From positions 20,871,001 through 20,935,000 of the forward strand of contig JAVUNC010000004.1 in the NCBI GenBank assembly GCA_032173965.1: a stretch of DNA of 64,000 nucleotides. The letters run 5' to 3'. Positions within the stretch are counted from its first letter, which is position 1, and every line of letters starts with the position of its first letter. The position numbers and the translations under genes were made by a program. The DNA is from Sitta carolinensis (taxonomy: Eukaryota; Chordata; Aves; Passeriformes; Sittidae). The notes under the pieces were generated by a model. It saw only the letters and a list, made by a program, of their open reading frames with translations. It ran no database searches and was not told the origin of the DNA. Positions 24,863 to 38,059 of the stretch are shown here, in pieces.

Positions 24863-27800
24863 TACAAATCAGAATATTCATTAACACCCTCTCCTGTTAC
24901 ACTGTAATTTCATTAGGCCTTTTAAATAAACTTTCTTATGAATAAATTTTTGTTGTTTGGAATTGGGAGAGCTGAAGAACTCTTGGTCCAAAGTATCCTG
25001 ATGAGATCTTTTTTAGTTGTTTGTTTCTTTGGTTTGGTTTTTTACTTTTTTTTTTTTTTTAATTTCAGAGGAAACAAATATATGACCCAATAGAAACTAT
25101 TTAGCATGGAATTCCCCAGCACATCAGGACTCACATATATGTCATAAAAATAAAACAAGGGGACCCTGGTAACCAGTGTCTTTCCAAAGCCTCATCTAGG
25201 AACAATTTATCATCCCACATGAGGGTATACCTACACGATCAACAAAGCTAACAAACAAGTATGGATATGCAGAGCAAAATGAAGGGTAATCTTGGCATGT
25301 TTTCAGGGGGTTTCTACACTGAACTACTTCTAGGCTCATCCTCATTATCTGAAGGATGATTTGCTTCAGAACAGGATTGAGCTTCTGACTGAAGTGATTT
25401 TCAAGTTTAGTTTTGTCCTAAAAGAATCAATTTCACGTGTCCCAAGACAGTTGGCAATGTGAAGCAAAGTAAAGTAGGTGGAGATGTCTGGGATGTTCAC
25501 TTCAAAGATGTAAACTACCTCCAGGGCCCAGACATGACTCAGCTAAAAGGCCCAAGGACAAGAAGTCTAGGTCACTTGATGATCTTTTCTTTTTGAAATT
25601 TAGCTTGTAAGACAGATTGAGAGGAAATTATCTTCTAATGCATCATCCACTGTTTGCTGGACCAATGATAATGGTAAGATAGTTTAGTAGGAAATGAAGA
25701 ACTTTTTTTTTGCTGGAAATCATTCCTTCTGGCATAGTGTCGAATTATTGGTGTTTCAGACAGAAAGTTTATTTGAAATGGCTGAACAACCACATCAAGT
25801 TCCATTAGCAGTTAACTGACTAGAAATTCACATAAAGGAAGTGCACATTCAGTGACTTTTTCAAGCCAGTAATGTAACTTCTATTCTCTAAGTATTCTTT
25901 TTCATAAATCTGTGACCTCATTGAAAAGCCACTTGAATAATGGGTGGCTCTCGTAACTTCAGTACTGTTTGCATCGGACCCAACTGTTGAGACTTGTTCT
26001 GCAGATACATTATGTAGAAGCAGAAATACAGCAAATATCAGTGAGAATTTATAGATTTAAGGAATCAGGTTGCAGAAGGTCGTAAAAATCACCACAATAA
26101 AGCATAATTTTTGTTTATTTTTAAACTTGTTTGGTATGCTAGGACACACAACTGTATACTGAAGGCAGTAGTAAAGCCTGTACTTATTAGAACAGATATG
26201 TATTTATTTACTGCCTTTGTATTGATACTATAATCCTCATTTCTAACAAAAGGTATTAGATATTTTAGTTAGCTTTTTAGTTAGAAAACTTCCATTTAGT
26301 TGTAATTCTATAGACAAGATGTATCAAATATCATAACAAATAATTAACTGTTTTTAATGATAATGTCCCATATAAATCTGACATTTATATTTACAGTTAA
26401 TCAGAGAATTCTGTGGGTTATGAGATGAGTCAGGATGCAAAGATTTTTAGAAATGCAAATTTGCAGGTATTTGTTTAAGCCTAACAATTTCATATTCAAT
26501 TTCTATCATTGAATATTATTTGAAACTAGATAACCTTTAACATCTATTATTTTGTAGTATCTACACAATCTGGAAAGGATGAGCTCCATGTTAGAGGTGA
26601 AAATGAAGGGACATGAGAATGGTAGGTCATGTTCAGGTTATTCAGGTTGTTATGATATTACTTAAGGTCCTATAAATTTATAGCATTTCAATATCTAATG
26701 ACAATATGCAACACAAAAACAAAGCTAAAAGAAAAGCAAAAAAGTAATGAAGACCTTGCCTGTGATCAACAAATATGAACTCTATGTGAATGTGAAGTTC
26801 AGAAGGTCATCTGTCTTTCCCACATTATTATTCTTAGGAACTCACTAGAATGGTATGACTGTGAATGAAAACACTACTGCAGATAAAATCTCCTCTACCT
26901 ATAGAAACAGCTGAAATATTTTCCTTTTTCCAAGGAAGTTTTTTCAGGAAGATAATTTTGTAGATGTAGGTGCATTAACACACCTGCTATCTGGGGTCAT
27001 CTAGCATTTTATTAAAATATCAACACATGCTCCATGAAAATCGAAGTCTGAAATTTTTTTTCTTATCACTTCCTGAAGCCAACTGAGGTGCTGTGCTTAT
27101 CTGCTATCTGAAAGAGTTTTCTCAAAGTTTAATCTTCTTCAAAGTGTCATGACTCCTGGCATCAATATCAGGTACTAATTTTGACTATATCACAGAATGT
27201 TTCCTTCTTTTCTTTCTTTTAAATCTGTTTTTATTTTATTTTTCTCCCAGAAACAGAATACTATGGACACAGACATCTAACAGCTGCAGTGGGTGGCCAC
27301 AGAATTCTGAGGCTAAGCAGCAACCCTATTGAGTGTCTCATGGTTTCTAGTAGCTGGATGAATGTCATTGAATCTATAGCTCCCTGACCTGGCTGAAAAT
27401 AACAGATTACATTTTTTTTTTCTTTAACTTTTTAGAAAGGCTTTCCTTCAAGCCTTTCACTTCCTATCCCACTCTTCTGACACTCCCTGAACAAAATTTT
27501 CAGTGAGAATTAACTGACCCTTTGACTCATTAAAACTACTGTATCTGGAAAATGTTGCTGGTTCCTGTTTAATAATAATACTATGAGAATTAGAGAGCTA
27601 TAAATATAAAAAATATAACCTTTTTACCTTCTGTTTTCATTTCCACTAGAATAGTGGTTTAATTATGTGAATATACCAGTTTTAAACCCACAACTTTGAA
27701 AACAAACTCCATACACAGTTCTTTCATATAACTGAAATTTACTAGAATATACTATAATTTACTTTTCAAGTGTGCAAACCCATGAATGCAGTTATTTTAT

Positions 27801-30729
27801 ATGTTTACTCTTTTATTACAAGAACTTAATTGGAAGTTTTCTCATCAGGCTATGGAGAGTTTAATTAAACTTAATGAAGAAAAAACTTTGAGAAAAAAAA
27901 AAAAAAGCAAGCCCTTAAATGTGCTATTTTTGTTCTAATTTTGCAATGACATTTTTCTCACTGATTATCCTATCTCATATTAATAAACAAAGCAGTAAAC
28001 TTACACCTCTGGATTCTGCTAATTTAAATATTGGTAGCTTTCAGGCTTATTTTGTATTCTCTAACACCTCCAAGAGACCCTGAGGGGCTTTTTTCATTGG
28101 ACTTCATATCTCAGACTCATGGAAAATATCATTTATTTGCTGCTGTTATTTTGTGACTGGGGAGAGGAACTGTTTGCTCACTGCAGCATACATATCTCCT
28201 TCACCAAAGTTAACATGAATATGCTTATGCATCAACAAAAACGTGGGAGAATATGCCTAAATTTTATGAAGAAGAGAAGGGAATTTGTAAGATGATGTTA
28301 CACATCTATAGAATGCTGTCCATAAATGGAATATGAAAATGAAAGAAATAACCCAATAGTATGAGGCCTAGGCACTTATCTTGTGGCACCCTGTCTGATG
28401 GAATGCCATTCCTCTTGATGAGTATTTCTTCACCTCAATGGTAATCTTCCACTCAGAGTGATCACATACATGGTTTAAATGATGAATTTTTGGTCAACAC
28501 ATTGAGAGAACAGTTTAGCTGTTTTTAGTGTTAATAAAGTTTCTGTATCAGTGCTTTTCCACCAACAGATTACTGACTCACTTTGTCCAGCTTTTAACTT
28601 GGGGTGCACTTAACCACTTCTGTGGCATCTGTAGACATCTTTGCACCAACAGTTTGATCAGTGTTAGGCATACAAAATCTTTTCATTGTATAGATTGGAG
28701 GTAGCAATTTTTTCCTTTGCAAGTAAAGAATTTCTCAAATTAGGCTTTTGGAATATGGAAAATTTTCTTTCTCAGTTGCATACTTAAATCTAGCTGAAAA
28801 ACTGAAATGACTGTAGAATATCCATACTATGAAGAAATAAAGGAAAATATTCGGTCACTTTAGGCCTGTAATAGGGCTGGATTTACACTGTCATGAGACT
28901 AGAACTTGAGTAATCATTTACAAATAATAGAGAACACTAAATTTTTTTCATTAGCATAATAATTCTCAGACAGCTACAGGCTGCAGTTCATAAGCTCCCT
29001 ACTCCCCATGCCTTGCAGGAACTTATAAAAGCCTGGAGAAAACTCATGGGTTAATTTAAAAGCCAGAACTGCAGGAAGAAGGGCAAGCAAGATGGGAGAG
29101 GTAAAAACAACAAATAACTGTGTCACATTGATTCTTTTAGACTGGTTGCCTAGAAGGTAAAGAATAAACCGTCCAGAGAACTGGAGAAATCTAAAGGCAA
29201 AAAAAAAAAAAAAAGATGAACTAGAATAGAAACGGTTTTAGGACACAGGGATACACTTTCAGTAAACAAAAACCAAAGAGATGATTTTCCAGAAGAATAT
29301 ATTTACATTAATTTCAGCATTCACACTCTTAACATTCAGCTACATTGTAGCAGCAGAAAACATGATGAAGAGTAGATTCTTGCCATGAAATTTTACATTC
29401 CTCATATTAGTCTAAATTGATTTCAGAGAAAAGTAAAAGAGTTTTATGATGACATATTAAGTAAATGATCAGTCATAGTTTTCAAAAATATATTTCTCTT
29501 ATCTAACACTTTCAGGAGGCAATTTTTTTATACTAGCAGAAAATACAAAAATGCTACTATCACACCCAGTGTGAGATGCAGTGCACACTCTTGTTGTATA
29601 GGGAAAAAATGATAACCTAAAACATTTCCAGAATTTGCAATAAAAAGGTTCATGATGGAGGAAAAGAGTGAAATCTACTGAAAAAAAGACAAAAAGATTT
29701 TATATGTTCACTTTAGCATGGAACTGGATCTGATTAGCTTTTAGTCTTTGAAACTGGAAAGAGTGTGAAAAGGGCAAAGGTCTCTGGAGAAGCTATGTGA
29801 ATGTATGAGAGAGGAATTGGGAGGCCAAGGATGCTCACTCTGGAAGCATGCTTTCCTCTGATTACAAAAAGTTACCACAGATCTCTGTGCCACACTGGGG
29901 ATTGGAGACTGACTATATGTTTGCAAAAAAAAGCAAAAAAGCTTCAAAAGGAATTTGCTTCACTTATTTTCATTCTATCTTTCTGGAAAATTCAAGACCA
30001 AGAAGAAATGAAAATGTACCTTCTCAAATCAGCATTGATTTTTGTTGCAAGGAAGAATAAGATTAGTTTTAAAAGGTATTTGTACCCCAAGTTTTTCTTT
30101 AGCTTCCATGATTTGATAATTCAAATTATCTAAAAAATGCATGTATTGGAGAAAAGTAGCTTAGTCTGGACTGCAGGCATCTCTGTTTTTTAAGCAGAGG
30201 TGAGAAACAAGAAGTTACAGGCTTTCCTACAGTGTCTAAGCAGAGACATGCTTATGTTAGTCCTCTTTTGGACACTCATGTGTTGAGGGCCTGAGAGTAA
30301 AATTTTTGCAATAGCACTCAAATAAAGTAACTCACTCATGATGGTATCATAATTCCACAACAGGATAATTTGTAATTTAAACCTCAAAAATAATTTCCCT
30401 AAGCATTTTCTTCCTGGTGCACACTCCATAGAAGACCACAGTGGTAATACAGAAGTCTATTTTTGTCTTCCATATCTCTGCAAGGAAGGTGTTCTAGCAC
30501 TCTCAGTGACATTCTGATTTCCTCATTCCACTCACTGGACTTTCCCCAGTCCTCACAGAACAAGGACTGCTGGAAAAAGACGGGAATCAGATAACAAAGC
30601 AGAGGAAGAGCATATCTGCCAACAGCCTTACTAATTTAGCCAGTAGCACCTTAAACTTGTTTTGAAGAGGTATTGGAGATCAAAGCAAAAGGGAGGAACA
30701 GGGGCCTGAAGTTTGAATGGGAGTGAGTA
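24863..30729. other. AT-rich DNA, gene-free
   Basis: About 5.9 kb with almost no open frames (none of note from 25 to 29.7 kb). Contains T or A homopolymers at about 25048-25061, 27893-27906 and 29200-29215. Nothing resembles an exon, a structured RNA or a known repeat family. Confidence 0.5.
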
Positions 30730-30915
30730 ATGGACCCTTGCAGTATCCTGGGGTGCATTAGGGATAGCACGGACAGCAGGGTGAGAGAGGCGATCCTGCC
30801 CCTCTACTCAGCCCTGATGAGGCTACATCTGTACTGTTGTGTACAGTTTGGGCTCCTTAGGATAAAAGAGATATGGAGCTCCTGGAGAGGTTCCAGTGGA
30901 AGACTACAACGATGA
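30730..30915 (+). pseudogene. CR1 reverse transcriptase C-terminal remnant
   Basis: The translation carries ILGCIRDS (residues 6-13) and REAILPLYSALM (residues 19-30) followed by HLYCCVQFG (residues 33-41). These correspond to the end of CR1 ORF2 downstream of the catalytic palm. The polymerase active site is not present, and after about residue 41 the match degrades. This is transposon debris, not a host gene. Confidence 0.8.
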
Positions 30916-31290
30916 TTAAGGGACAGGAGCATCTCTATGAGGAAAGGATAAGGGAGCTGTTCCTGTTCAGCCTCAAGTAGAAACCACTGAGAAGGGACAT
31001 CAAAAATGTCTATCAGTATCTGAAGAAAGGGGTAAGAGAATGGAGCCAGGCTCAGCTCAATGGTGCCAAGTCATGACACAAGGAGCAGGAACTGATGCAC
31101 AGGAAGTTCCACCTGAATATAAGGCAGAAATTATTTTCTGTGCATGTGACTGAGCACTGGAACAGATTGCCCAGAGAGGTTGCGGAATCCTGTGGAATGT
31201 GCTGGAGGATGACCCTGCTTGAGGAGGGAGGTTGGACCAAGTGACCCATTGTGTTCTCTTCGAACCTTACCAATTTTTGTGACTCTGTGA
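30730..31290 (+). mobile_element. CR1 LINE fragment with RT tail and 3' UTR
   Basis: The fragment begins in the last part of CR1 ORF2 ('tatcctggggtgcattaggg', then 'gcccctctactcagccctga'). It runs through the linker 'gaaaggataagggagctgtt', 'aggatggagccaggctc'-like sequence (about 31038), 'ggaagttccacctgaatata', 'gagcactggaacagattgcc', and ends 'gtgactctgtga' at 31290, the usual CR1 tail. Frameshifts and stops make it inactive. It lies immediately upstream of, and in the same direction as, a second CR1 tail. Confidence 0.9.
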
Positions 31291-31324
31291 TACTGGGTCA
31301 AATCAACAAAGTGAAGCCAGTCCA

Positions 31325-31680
31325 TCAAAAGATTATCCCTGTCTACTTGGCCCTGCTGAGACAACTTGAGAAGAAATACGTCCAGTTTTGCATTTCTTTG
31401 TTCAAGAAAGTCAAGAATACCAAGATGATTAAAGAGCATGTATGAGAAGAGGCCAGGAAAGTTGACACCATTCAATTTAAAGAGAAGGTTAAGAAATTAT
31501 CTAATGCTGTCTTTAACTACCTAACAGGTGTTTAAGGAAAGGACAGAAACAGACTCTTGGACATTATGAAAGAACAGCAGGCTGTGGACATTGCAGCAGG
31601 ATAAATTCCAGAGAGCTAGAAGGAAAACTATTTCACCACAATGGTAAGAAAACACTGAAAGAAGTTGCCTTCTGAAGTTG
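31325..31680 (+). mobile_element. Second, older CR1 LINE fragment
   Basis: Similarity to CR1 starts at 'gtctacttggccctgctgag' (the 'LYSALLR' part of ORF2) and continues through 'cgtccagttttgcatttctt' (translating as YVQFCISLF), 'aagatgattaaagagcatgt', 'ggtgtttaaggaaaggacag' and 'actatttcaccacaatggta', fading after 'gaagttgcct' near 31670. It is much more diverged than the copy ending at 31290. The 34 bp between the two copies are unassigned. It may be an independent insertion, or an older copy into which the upstream one landed. Confidence 0.7.
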
Positions 31681-32869
31681 CCATAGTAAACTTGGCAATA
31701 CATTCAGTTGGTGAAGATTCTACAAAACCTGTTCTGAATTAAAAGTCATTCCAGTTCTGAGTACAGATTTGACATCCAGTTTTCATTCCTACTTTTTATT
31801 TTGTATTAGCCATCATTGAACTGAAATCAGAATGGCTAAGGCTGTTGAGGGAAAGAATATAATTTCCCTTTTACATTTATGTTCACAGTCCCTGTTTGCA
31901 AGTTTTTGTTGCTTGGTGCTCAAACTTGAAGCAAAATATTTCAAAAAAATGAACAATTTCATTCAATCGTAGTTAAAAATACTGTGGAGGGAGAACAGAA
32001 TAGGAAAAAGGAGTTGAAATAGTATCTTGATGCTTTTATACCTTCATACGTGAACACAGATAAAACTGTCTTCAAAGTATCTTTCATTCATTATTTCATT
32101 CATGATTAGTCTTTTGAGATAATCTACATCTATTTCATTCTGAGCTGCAGCAATGAAGGAGCTGATTTCATTTCCACAAAAGAGCACACCTCATACTAAG
32201 TAGAAATGGTATATTTTAAAGGTGCTTCTAACATTACATCACTTTGACTCTTTCTTTTATTATTTTCCATATTACTTTTACCCAGTCAGGGTTCATTCTA
32301 AGTTCTTCTAAGTTCTTTCTGGATATTTTATAACTTTGATAGGCTATTTTCCTGCTTCAATTATTTTTAGACTTTCATGTACATCCCTACTGACCTTTTT
32401 TATTCTTTCAGTATTTATTACTACATGACATGAATAACCTTTGGTTATACATTAATTTAGCTTTAAACACTCTCTATTGCCTTCCCTGCATTTTCATCAT
32501 GTTACTATTCCTCTCAACTTGCCCTGAGAATTTCAGCTTTTTCAAGAGATGAATTCAGTTATACATTCTTGCAACTTCTTTAGTTTCAGTGTGCTATATT
32601 TAACTTAATTCTATTCACTTCACTAGTCCTTAAAAAACGTATTGAAATAATATTTTCTAAAACATTTTTCAAACTGTATCAAGGGTTACTCCTTTAGGTT
32701 CTGTAGTTAATCCACTTAAACATGAAAGAGATTTTACTCTATAAGGTACCAATGATAGTGTCCATATCTCGGCTGCAAGACCAAGATGTATTATAAGACA
32801 ATTAATTATATCAATAATACTTGCTATATGGTTTGATTTTTAGTTATGCATCCCTGAAATAAAGTGTTG
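31681..32869. other. AT-rich DNA, no feature recognised
   Basis: About 1.2 kb, T-rich on the plus strand in its second half. No gene or repeat family seen. Confidence 0.5.
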
Positions 32870-33330
32870 TTGGTATCTGGGCTGAGTTTACAGGGTTTCA
32901 TGTGTTTCGCGAGTGAGACAAGAGACTCAGCTTTTCAGACCGGCCTGCAGCTTTGTTTCCCTTGATGTAGCGGTGGGTGTTAGCAATCTCTCTGGGAGAG
33001 CAGGTGAAGTCATCCTGATGGGAGGACCCCGCCCACTGAGGAGGTAGGAGCCACACTGCAGTTAACCCCAGTCATGTGGGAATGTGCTGTGCTGTCAGTG
33101 TGCCTTTCCTGCTCCCCTTTCTGCGGCCAACCAATGTCGATGACTCCCTTTGCAGACATTGTCCACAAGGACACAGCAGCTCTGATGACAGGAGATACAG
33201 CAACACAGACTGACAAAAGCTCAATTAAGTTTATGTTGTTTTCCCTGGTCCATGTGGCTGAGCAATATTTGGCATGCAGCTTTGGCTCCAGTACTCTTTG
33301 TTCTCATAAACCCCTCAGATTTTTTTTTAT
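32870..33330. other. GC-richer, CpG-containing block with promoter-like motifs, unassigned
   Basis: Against very AT-rich flanks this block is balanced in composition and holds several CpGs. It contains a CRE-like TGAAGTCA (33005-33012), a GC box CCCCGCCC (33027-33034) and a CCAAT box (33131-33135). It could be the U3 of a degraded LTR, another retroelement fragment, or a host regulatory element. I could not find LTR ends or a target duplication. A minus-strand frame without a start codon (about 57 codons, ending near 32910) and the 68-codon frame at 33010-33216 have no similarity that I recognise. Confidence 0.4.
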
Positions 33331-36300
33331 ATACTTAATGTTTGATCCTCTGTGTCAAATTTCTGCTTTCACTTCTTACTCTCTGAAAAAAGTTATCTCC
33401 CTTGCCTTCATTACCTTCTGGATATATATAAATTGCAAATATGACATATGCATGTTTGAATAGGTTTGTACACATGAATATATTCTTACACAAAGTAAAA
33501 ACAGGAAAGAGATCAGACATTCAAAAGTTATATGCTTTTAACTACATATGTATGTAAAATGTATGTATGAGTGTTTATGTATTTTATACATGTATATATA
33601 TATATACAATATATGCAAGTTTCCATATAGATAAAATATTTATGTGTTAAAATACAGTCCTACAGAATAACATTTTTTAATTTAACATGTAATGCAAAAA
33701 ATTAGGAAAAAAACTTATGTTTGTGATCGAGTCCTTATGAACAGTCAACAGCTAAAACACAATTTCTTAGACAGTTATTCTGTTTCCAGATATCTGTTTC
33801 CCACAGACTTATGTGTTCTTTTATATGCTACCCATATATCTACTAACTCATTCAATTCAACTTCAATTAAATTAATTACAAATCCCCAGAGCACCCTAAT
33901 TAGTGAAATATATTTAAGCAAATCTATCATTATTTTTTTTAACATCTCATAATATCACAGCTGGAAAAACATGCAAGTGAAAACTAATTAATTACTATTA
34001 ACCAATAAAGAGATCTTTACATCTTAAATACCATCACACATATAATTAGCTAATATATTTTAAATGGGTAAATTACATGGTAGAAAAAATATTAAGCAAA
34101 AGGTAAGTGTTAAATCTCTCTTTCAGTTAAATAACCACTATGAAAAAGCAGGCACTAATATAGAAAAATAAAACCAATAGACAAAACGATAATCATTGCA
34201 ACAGATGCAGTTATGTAGGCATTGTGTATGATGTCTCAGCAGGAAATATTTGAGCATGTGGATCAGAAATTCTCTGTCACTGGCAATGTGAGAGAAGGTT
34301 TGACCATTCAAAAGACTTGTCATTGGTGATTTCTATCTCTTTGTGATTTTGGGGATAAGATTAATGAGAAATAGAATTTATCACATTTAGAAATGCTCAC
34401 CCTAAGTATGTGGGTAGTTTCTTATCGTAGTCAGAGGGGTTCTACTCCCATTAATACAGTCTCCTTGACAGATTTGAACACTAAAACCAAAATTGAAATT
34501 GTTATTTTTGTGTCCATATCTCCAATAATTCCTTACTAATATTTCTGGTTTCACTCCATTGACCAAAGACAAATAATGGATCAATGTTCTCTGGTCCCAG
34601 TGATTTAACAGTGGAGGAAAGGGGAGGAAAGTGGGGAGAGAACATGACTTTCAGAGGCAGAAAGAAGCCATTTTCAGTTAAAGAAATGTTTCTGTCTCAA
34701 TGCTCTGAAAATTTCAATGGCTTGCAGTTCCAGTGTATCCTTCCTTATCTGCTACCACATCTATCTGATGGAAAAGCCTTTTTTCAATCAAACTTATTTC
34801 AACTGAGACAGCAGGCTACAGCCTTTTGTGTTAATGCAGATGCTGTATAGAGAGATTCTAAAATATTGGTAAAAGGAAACTTCATTCCAATAATGACATT
34901 GTCTACCTTAATTCAAACTTACTTCTCTTCCTTCACACTCATGTCCTGTTTTTCTATTTTAATTTTACATTACATAAATATATTTACATAATTATAATTT
35001 TTTGAATCTTAATTAAAATTGCAACCTTTTCCCACCTGCACACCTAGCAGATGAAATATGCCATTGAACATCAATTTAGTTACGAATCTGGAAACAAATT
35101 CTGCCACTGAGTTGTGCAAAAGTACCATGTGATGTGACATTTGTGTGCAAATTTAACAAAACAGTTGACCATTACTCACTCAGAGGCAGAGTACTTGGAC
35201 AGTTATAGATGTGTAATTAAAAAACTGGTGGAGGAAGATAACATTAAAGAAGTACAGTATTGTATATGAATATAGACTAATTGGACCTAGGCTCAGACAA
35301 ACCTCAGACTCCTGTTTGTCAGTAGTATTTATCCAAGGTGGAGTTAACATTAGAACAAATATATGAGCATGAAGTTAAGTCTGAATATGTTTCTCATTAG
35401 AACTTTTCACCCTTACTTTGAAAGACTGTGAAATATTTTGATTTTATATCTGACAATCTGAAATAGTTTTCTGATAATTTTAAAATGAGAGTACATAGCA
35501 GAACTGGAAACTGATTTTGTTTACATTTGCATTAATTTTGTAATGAAGTGATGCAGTAGATTAACAGTATATAGGTTATTTGTTGTTTTACGTTATACAA
35601 GTGTCTTCATCATCTTCACGTAAATAATAAACCATGTCATAGAGTTTGTCTTATCAAAAACAGTGAAATTAAATTATGGTTAGAAGATGTACATCTAATT
35701 GACAAAACTCAATGTATAATTTTCATAATTTAAGCAAATCCCAGAAAAAATGACCGTTTTCCTTTTGAATTTTGAGAACTGACAGTCTGAGACAAAATTT
35801 GAGATGAAATGTAAACAGAGACAATACCTCGCTAGAAGGAAATTGGATGAAACACAAAACACCTTTGATGAGATAAACATTGATTCATCATGTTGTTTTT
35901 GTAGTTAGGGAAACTATTAAACAATCATACATTGTTTTGGTCCCTACAAAATCAGAGAACAATTTTTTCCATTGATATCAGATGTTTTCTGGGCATAGAA
36001 CCTAATTCCACTTAATCATATAGTTAAGTTTAGATTTTATTTTTGTGGTAATGAGAACAATGGGAACTCTGGAGAAAAAGATAAAAATAAAAGAAATTTT
36101 TTTTTTTTCTGCCTGAACAATGTTAAGATGCTCTCAATTTTTTCCCCATGGGAAGACTTTCTTCATGTCTGTCAGTTTCAGACAGCATTCCAGTGCACCA
36201 TTATAGACTGTAGTTTCCCTACACTGAATCGTTTATATTTCATACTGCATGTCATAGTCAAAACTGATCAAGAGTATAGGAGAATCTAAAATCTCCTGCC

Positions 36301-38059
36301 ATTCTCAGCTGCTACTCTGAATCCATCATTTGCAACTGTGAAGAAAACACTGGTGTCAGTATACCAAAGGAGGAAACTTACTCTGTTAGCTCCTATGGGA
36401 ACTGTACATTTTCTAGTGACTTGCCACCTGTATATATAATAAATGATCATGTGAAGAAATTGTTTTTCTAGCTTAAAAGAAAAAAAAGAAAAAGAAAAAA
36501 AAAGATAGAAATAAAAGCAAAAATATGTGTAATTAGCATAATATATATAAGTCTAGGAGGATGGTTATCTGAGGTTTCTTGACTCTTGATGAAGCTGAGC
36601 TGTTCTTACTGACTTGATGACCAACAGAAATCAGAAAATCATAGTATGGTGGTTGCAAGTTGACTATGAAATTATATATAACAGAGAAAAAAGATAAAAT
36701 ACTGATTTTGCTGTTTAAAAGGAAATAACTTGATAGAAAAAGAAGAAAAGACTAATAAGAAACTAAGGTGGCAATGTGAAAGTGTTGTGACATCTCTGAG
36801 AAAAATGGTTGTTATGTGATTTTTACAGTTTATAAACATAAAAGCATGTTTATGGTTATAATCAATCAGGAATTATATAAAATATAAAGTAAGATTTAAA
36901 AAATTTAATATTTCAGAATTTCTAAGGAAATAAAGCACCAAAGAGACTGTGAGAAATTTTAAGGCATTGTAAAAAAGGGCGATAAAAAAATAAATATGAT
37001 GTTGACACATGCACAATTACATGAAAAATCTGATGCATTCATGTAGATTATGTAAAAATAATTTTAAAATAAATAGAAGGACAAATGGATATAAAATAAT
37101 TAATTTTTTTTTTTTTTTGTTCTTAGCAGTTGAATTACAGTCATTTCCAGAAGTTTAAATGCAGAGAGAACTTTTATGGGGAATTTTAAATGTTTAGCAA
37201 CCAGGCATTACAATACAGATTGTTCAGAGTAATGCTGCAAGGAAAAAAAATAAATTAAAAAAACCCACAAAAAAACAGCCAAAGAGTTTTGTAGTCAAAT
37301 GAAAGTCATGATTAAACTATGTGGATGACTTAAAGACAATATTATTTTAAATATGTTGTAGGCCAGACAATAATCCACAACTGAATAATCAGAGCACACA
37401 ATCAGAAGTTTGAGAATTTCAATATTTCACTCAGTCTACCCATCTGTTCAAGGCCAGATTAGCGACGTATTGTGTCACCCTGATAGATGTTTTGTCAACC
37501 TGTTAATAAAGATATCCAGTTCTGGAAATGCCAGGCAATCCATCCCAGTGCTTCACTATAGTTCTTACTATAATATTTTCCTTCATATCTAAACTAAATC
37601 TTTCTTGCTGAAATATGTACCTATGAATTTTGTCCTATTCATCATGATCATGAAGAAGAGATTATTCTTTTCTCTATGCAGTAATCTCTTTTTTTTTTTG
37701 TTTTTACATACTTGAAATCTATTGCCTCATTTCCTGTCCTCTTCCCCTTTTGATCCTAAACAAAAGAAATTAATTCCATTTTCTATCATTGATCATATTT
37801 TCAAGACATCTTGAATATTGTCACTGCTCATGACTTCAAGAAATCTACAACTTTGCTGGAAAACCTTTTTCCTTTTGCCTTAACCAGTAAAAGCATTGTC
37901 TTGCATCATATATTTTTTAGGCTAAACTAGTAGGAAATACAACCTAGGATGGTATTAAGGAAATTGTCCACTTTGTGTGGTTTTTTTTCAAAATGTGTCT
38001 AGTTCAGACCTATGTTGTGCTCCACTAGCCCTAAACTAATTTTCTGTGTGAGTCCTGGT
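33331..38059. other. AT-rich DNA, gene-free
   Basis: About 4.7 kb of very low GC sequence. It has a small TA-rich patch (33590-33615), a purine tract of A and G (36475-36510), and T homopolymers near 36096-36108, 37107-37119 and 37690-37699. No coding or RNA features. Confidence 0.5.

Noticed and set aside
24380..24907. The longest open frame, 175 codons plus strand
   Set aside because: It lies almost entirely on the antisense strand of a CR1 3' end. Its translation is low-information and matches no protein; this is chance openness of LINE sequence.
32900..33216. Minus-strand frames in the CpG-containing block as an exon
   Set aside because: No start codon in the longer one, no splice sites of convincing strength, and no recognised family. 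Retroelement or regulatory origin is equally or more likely.
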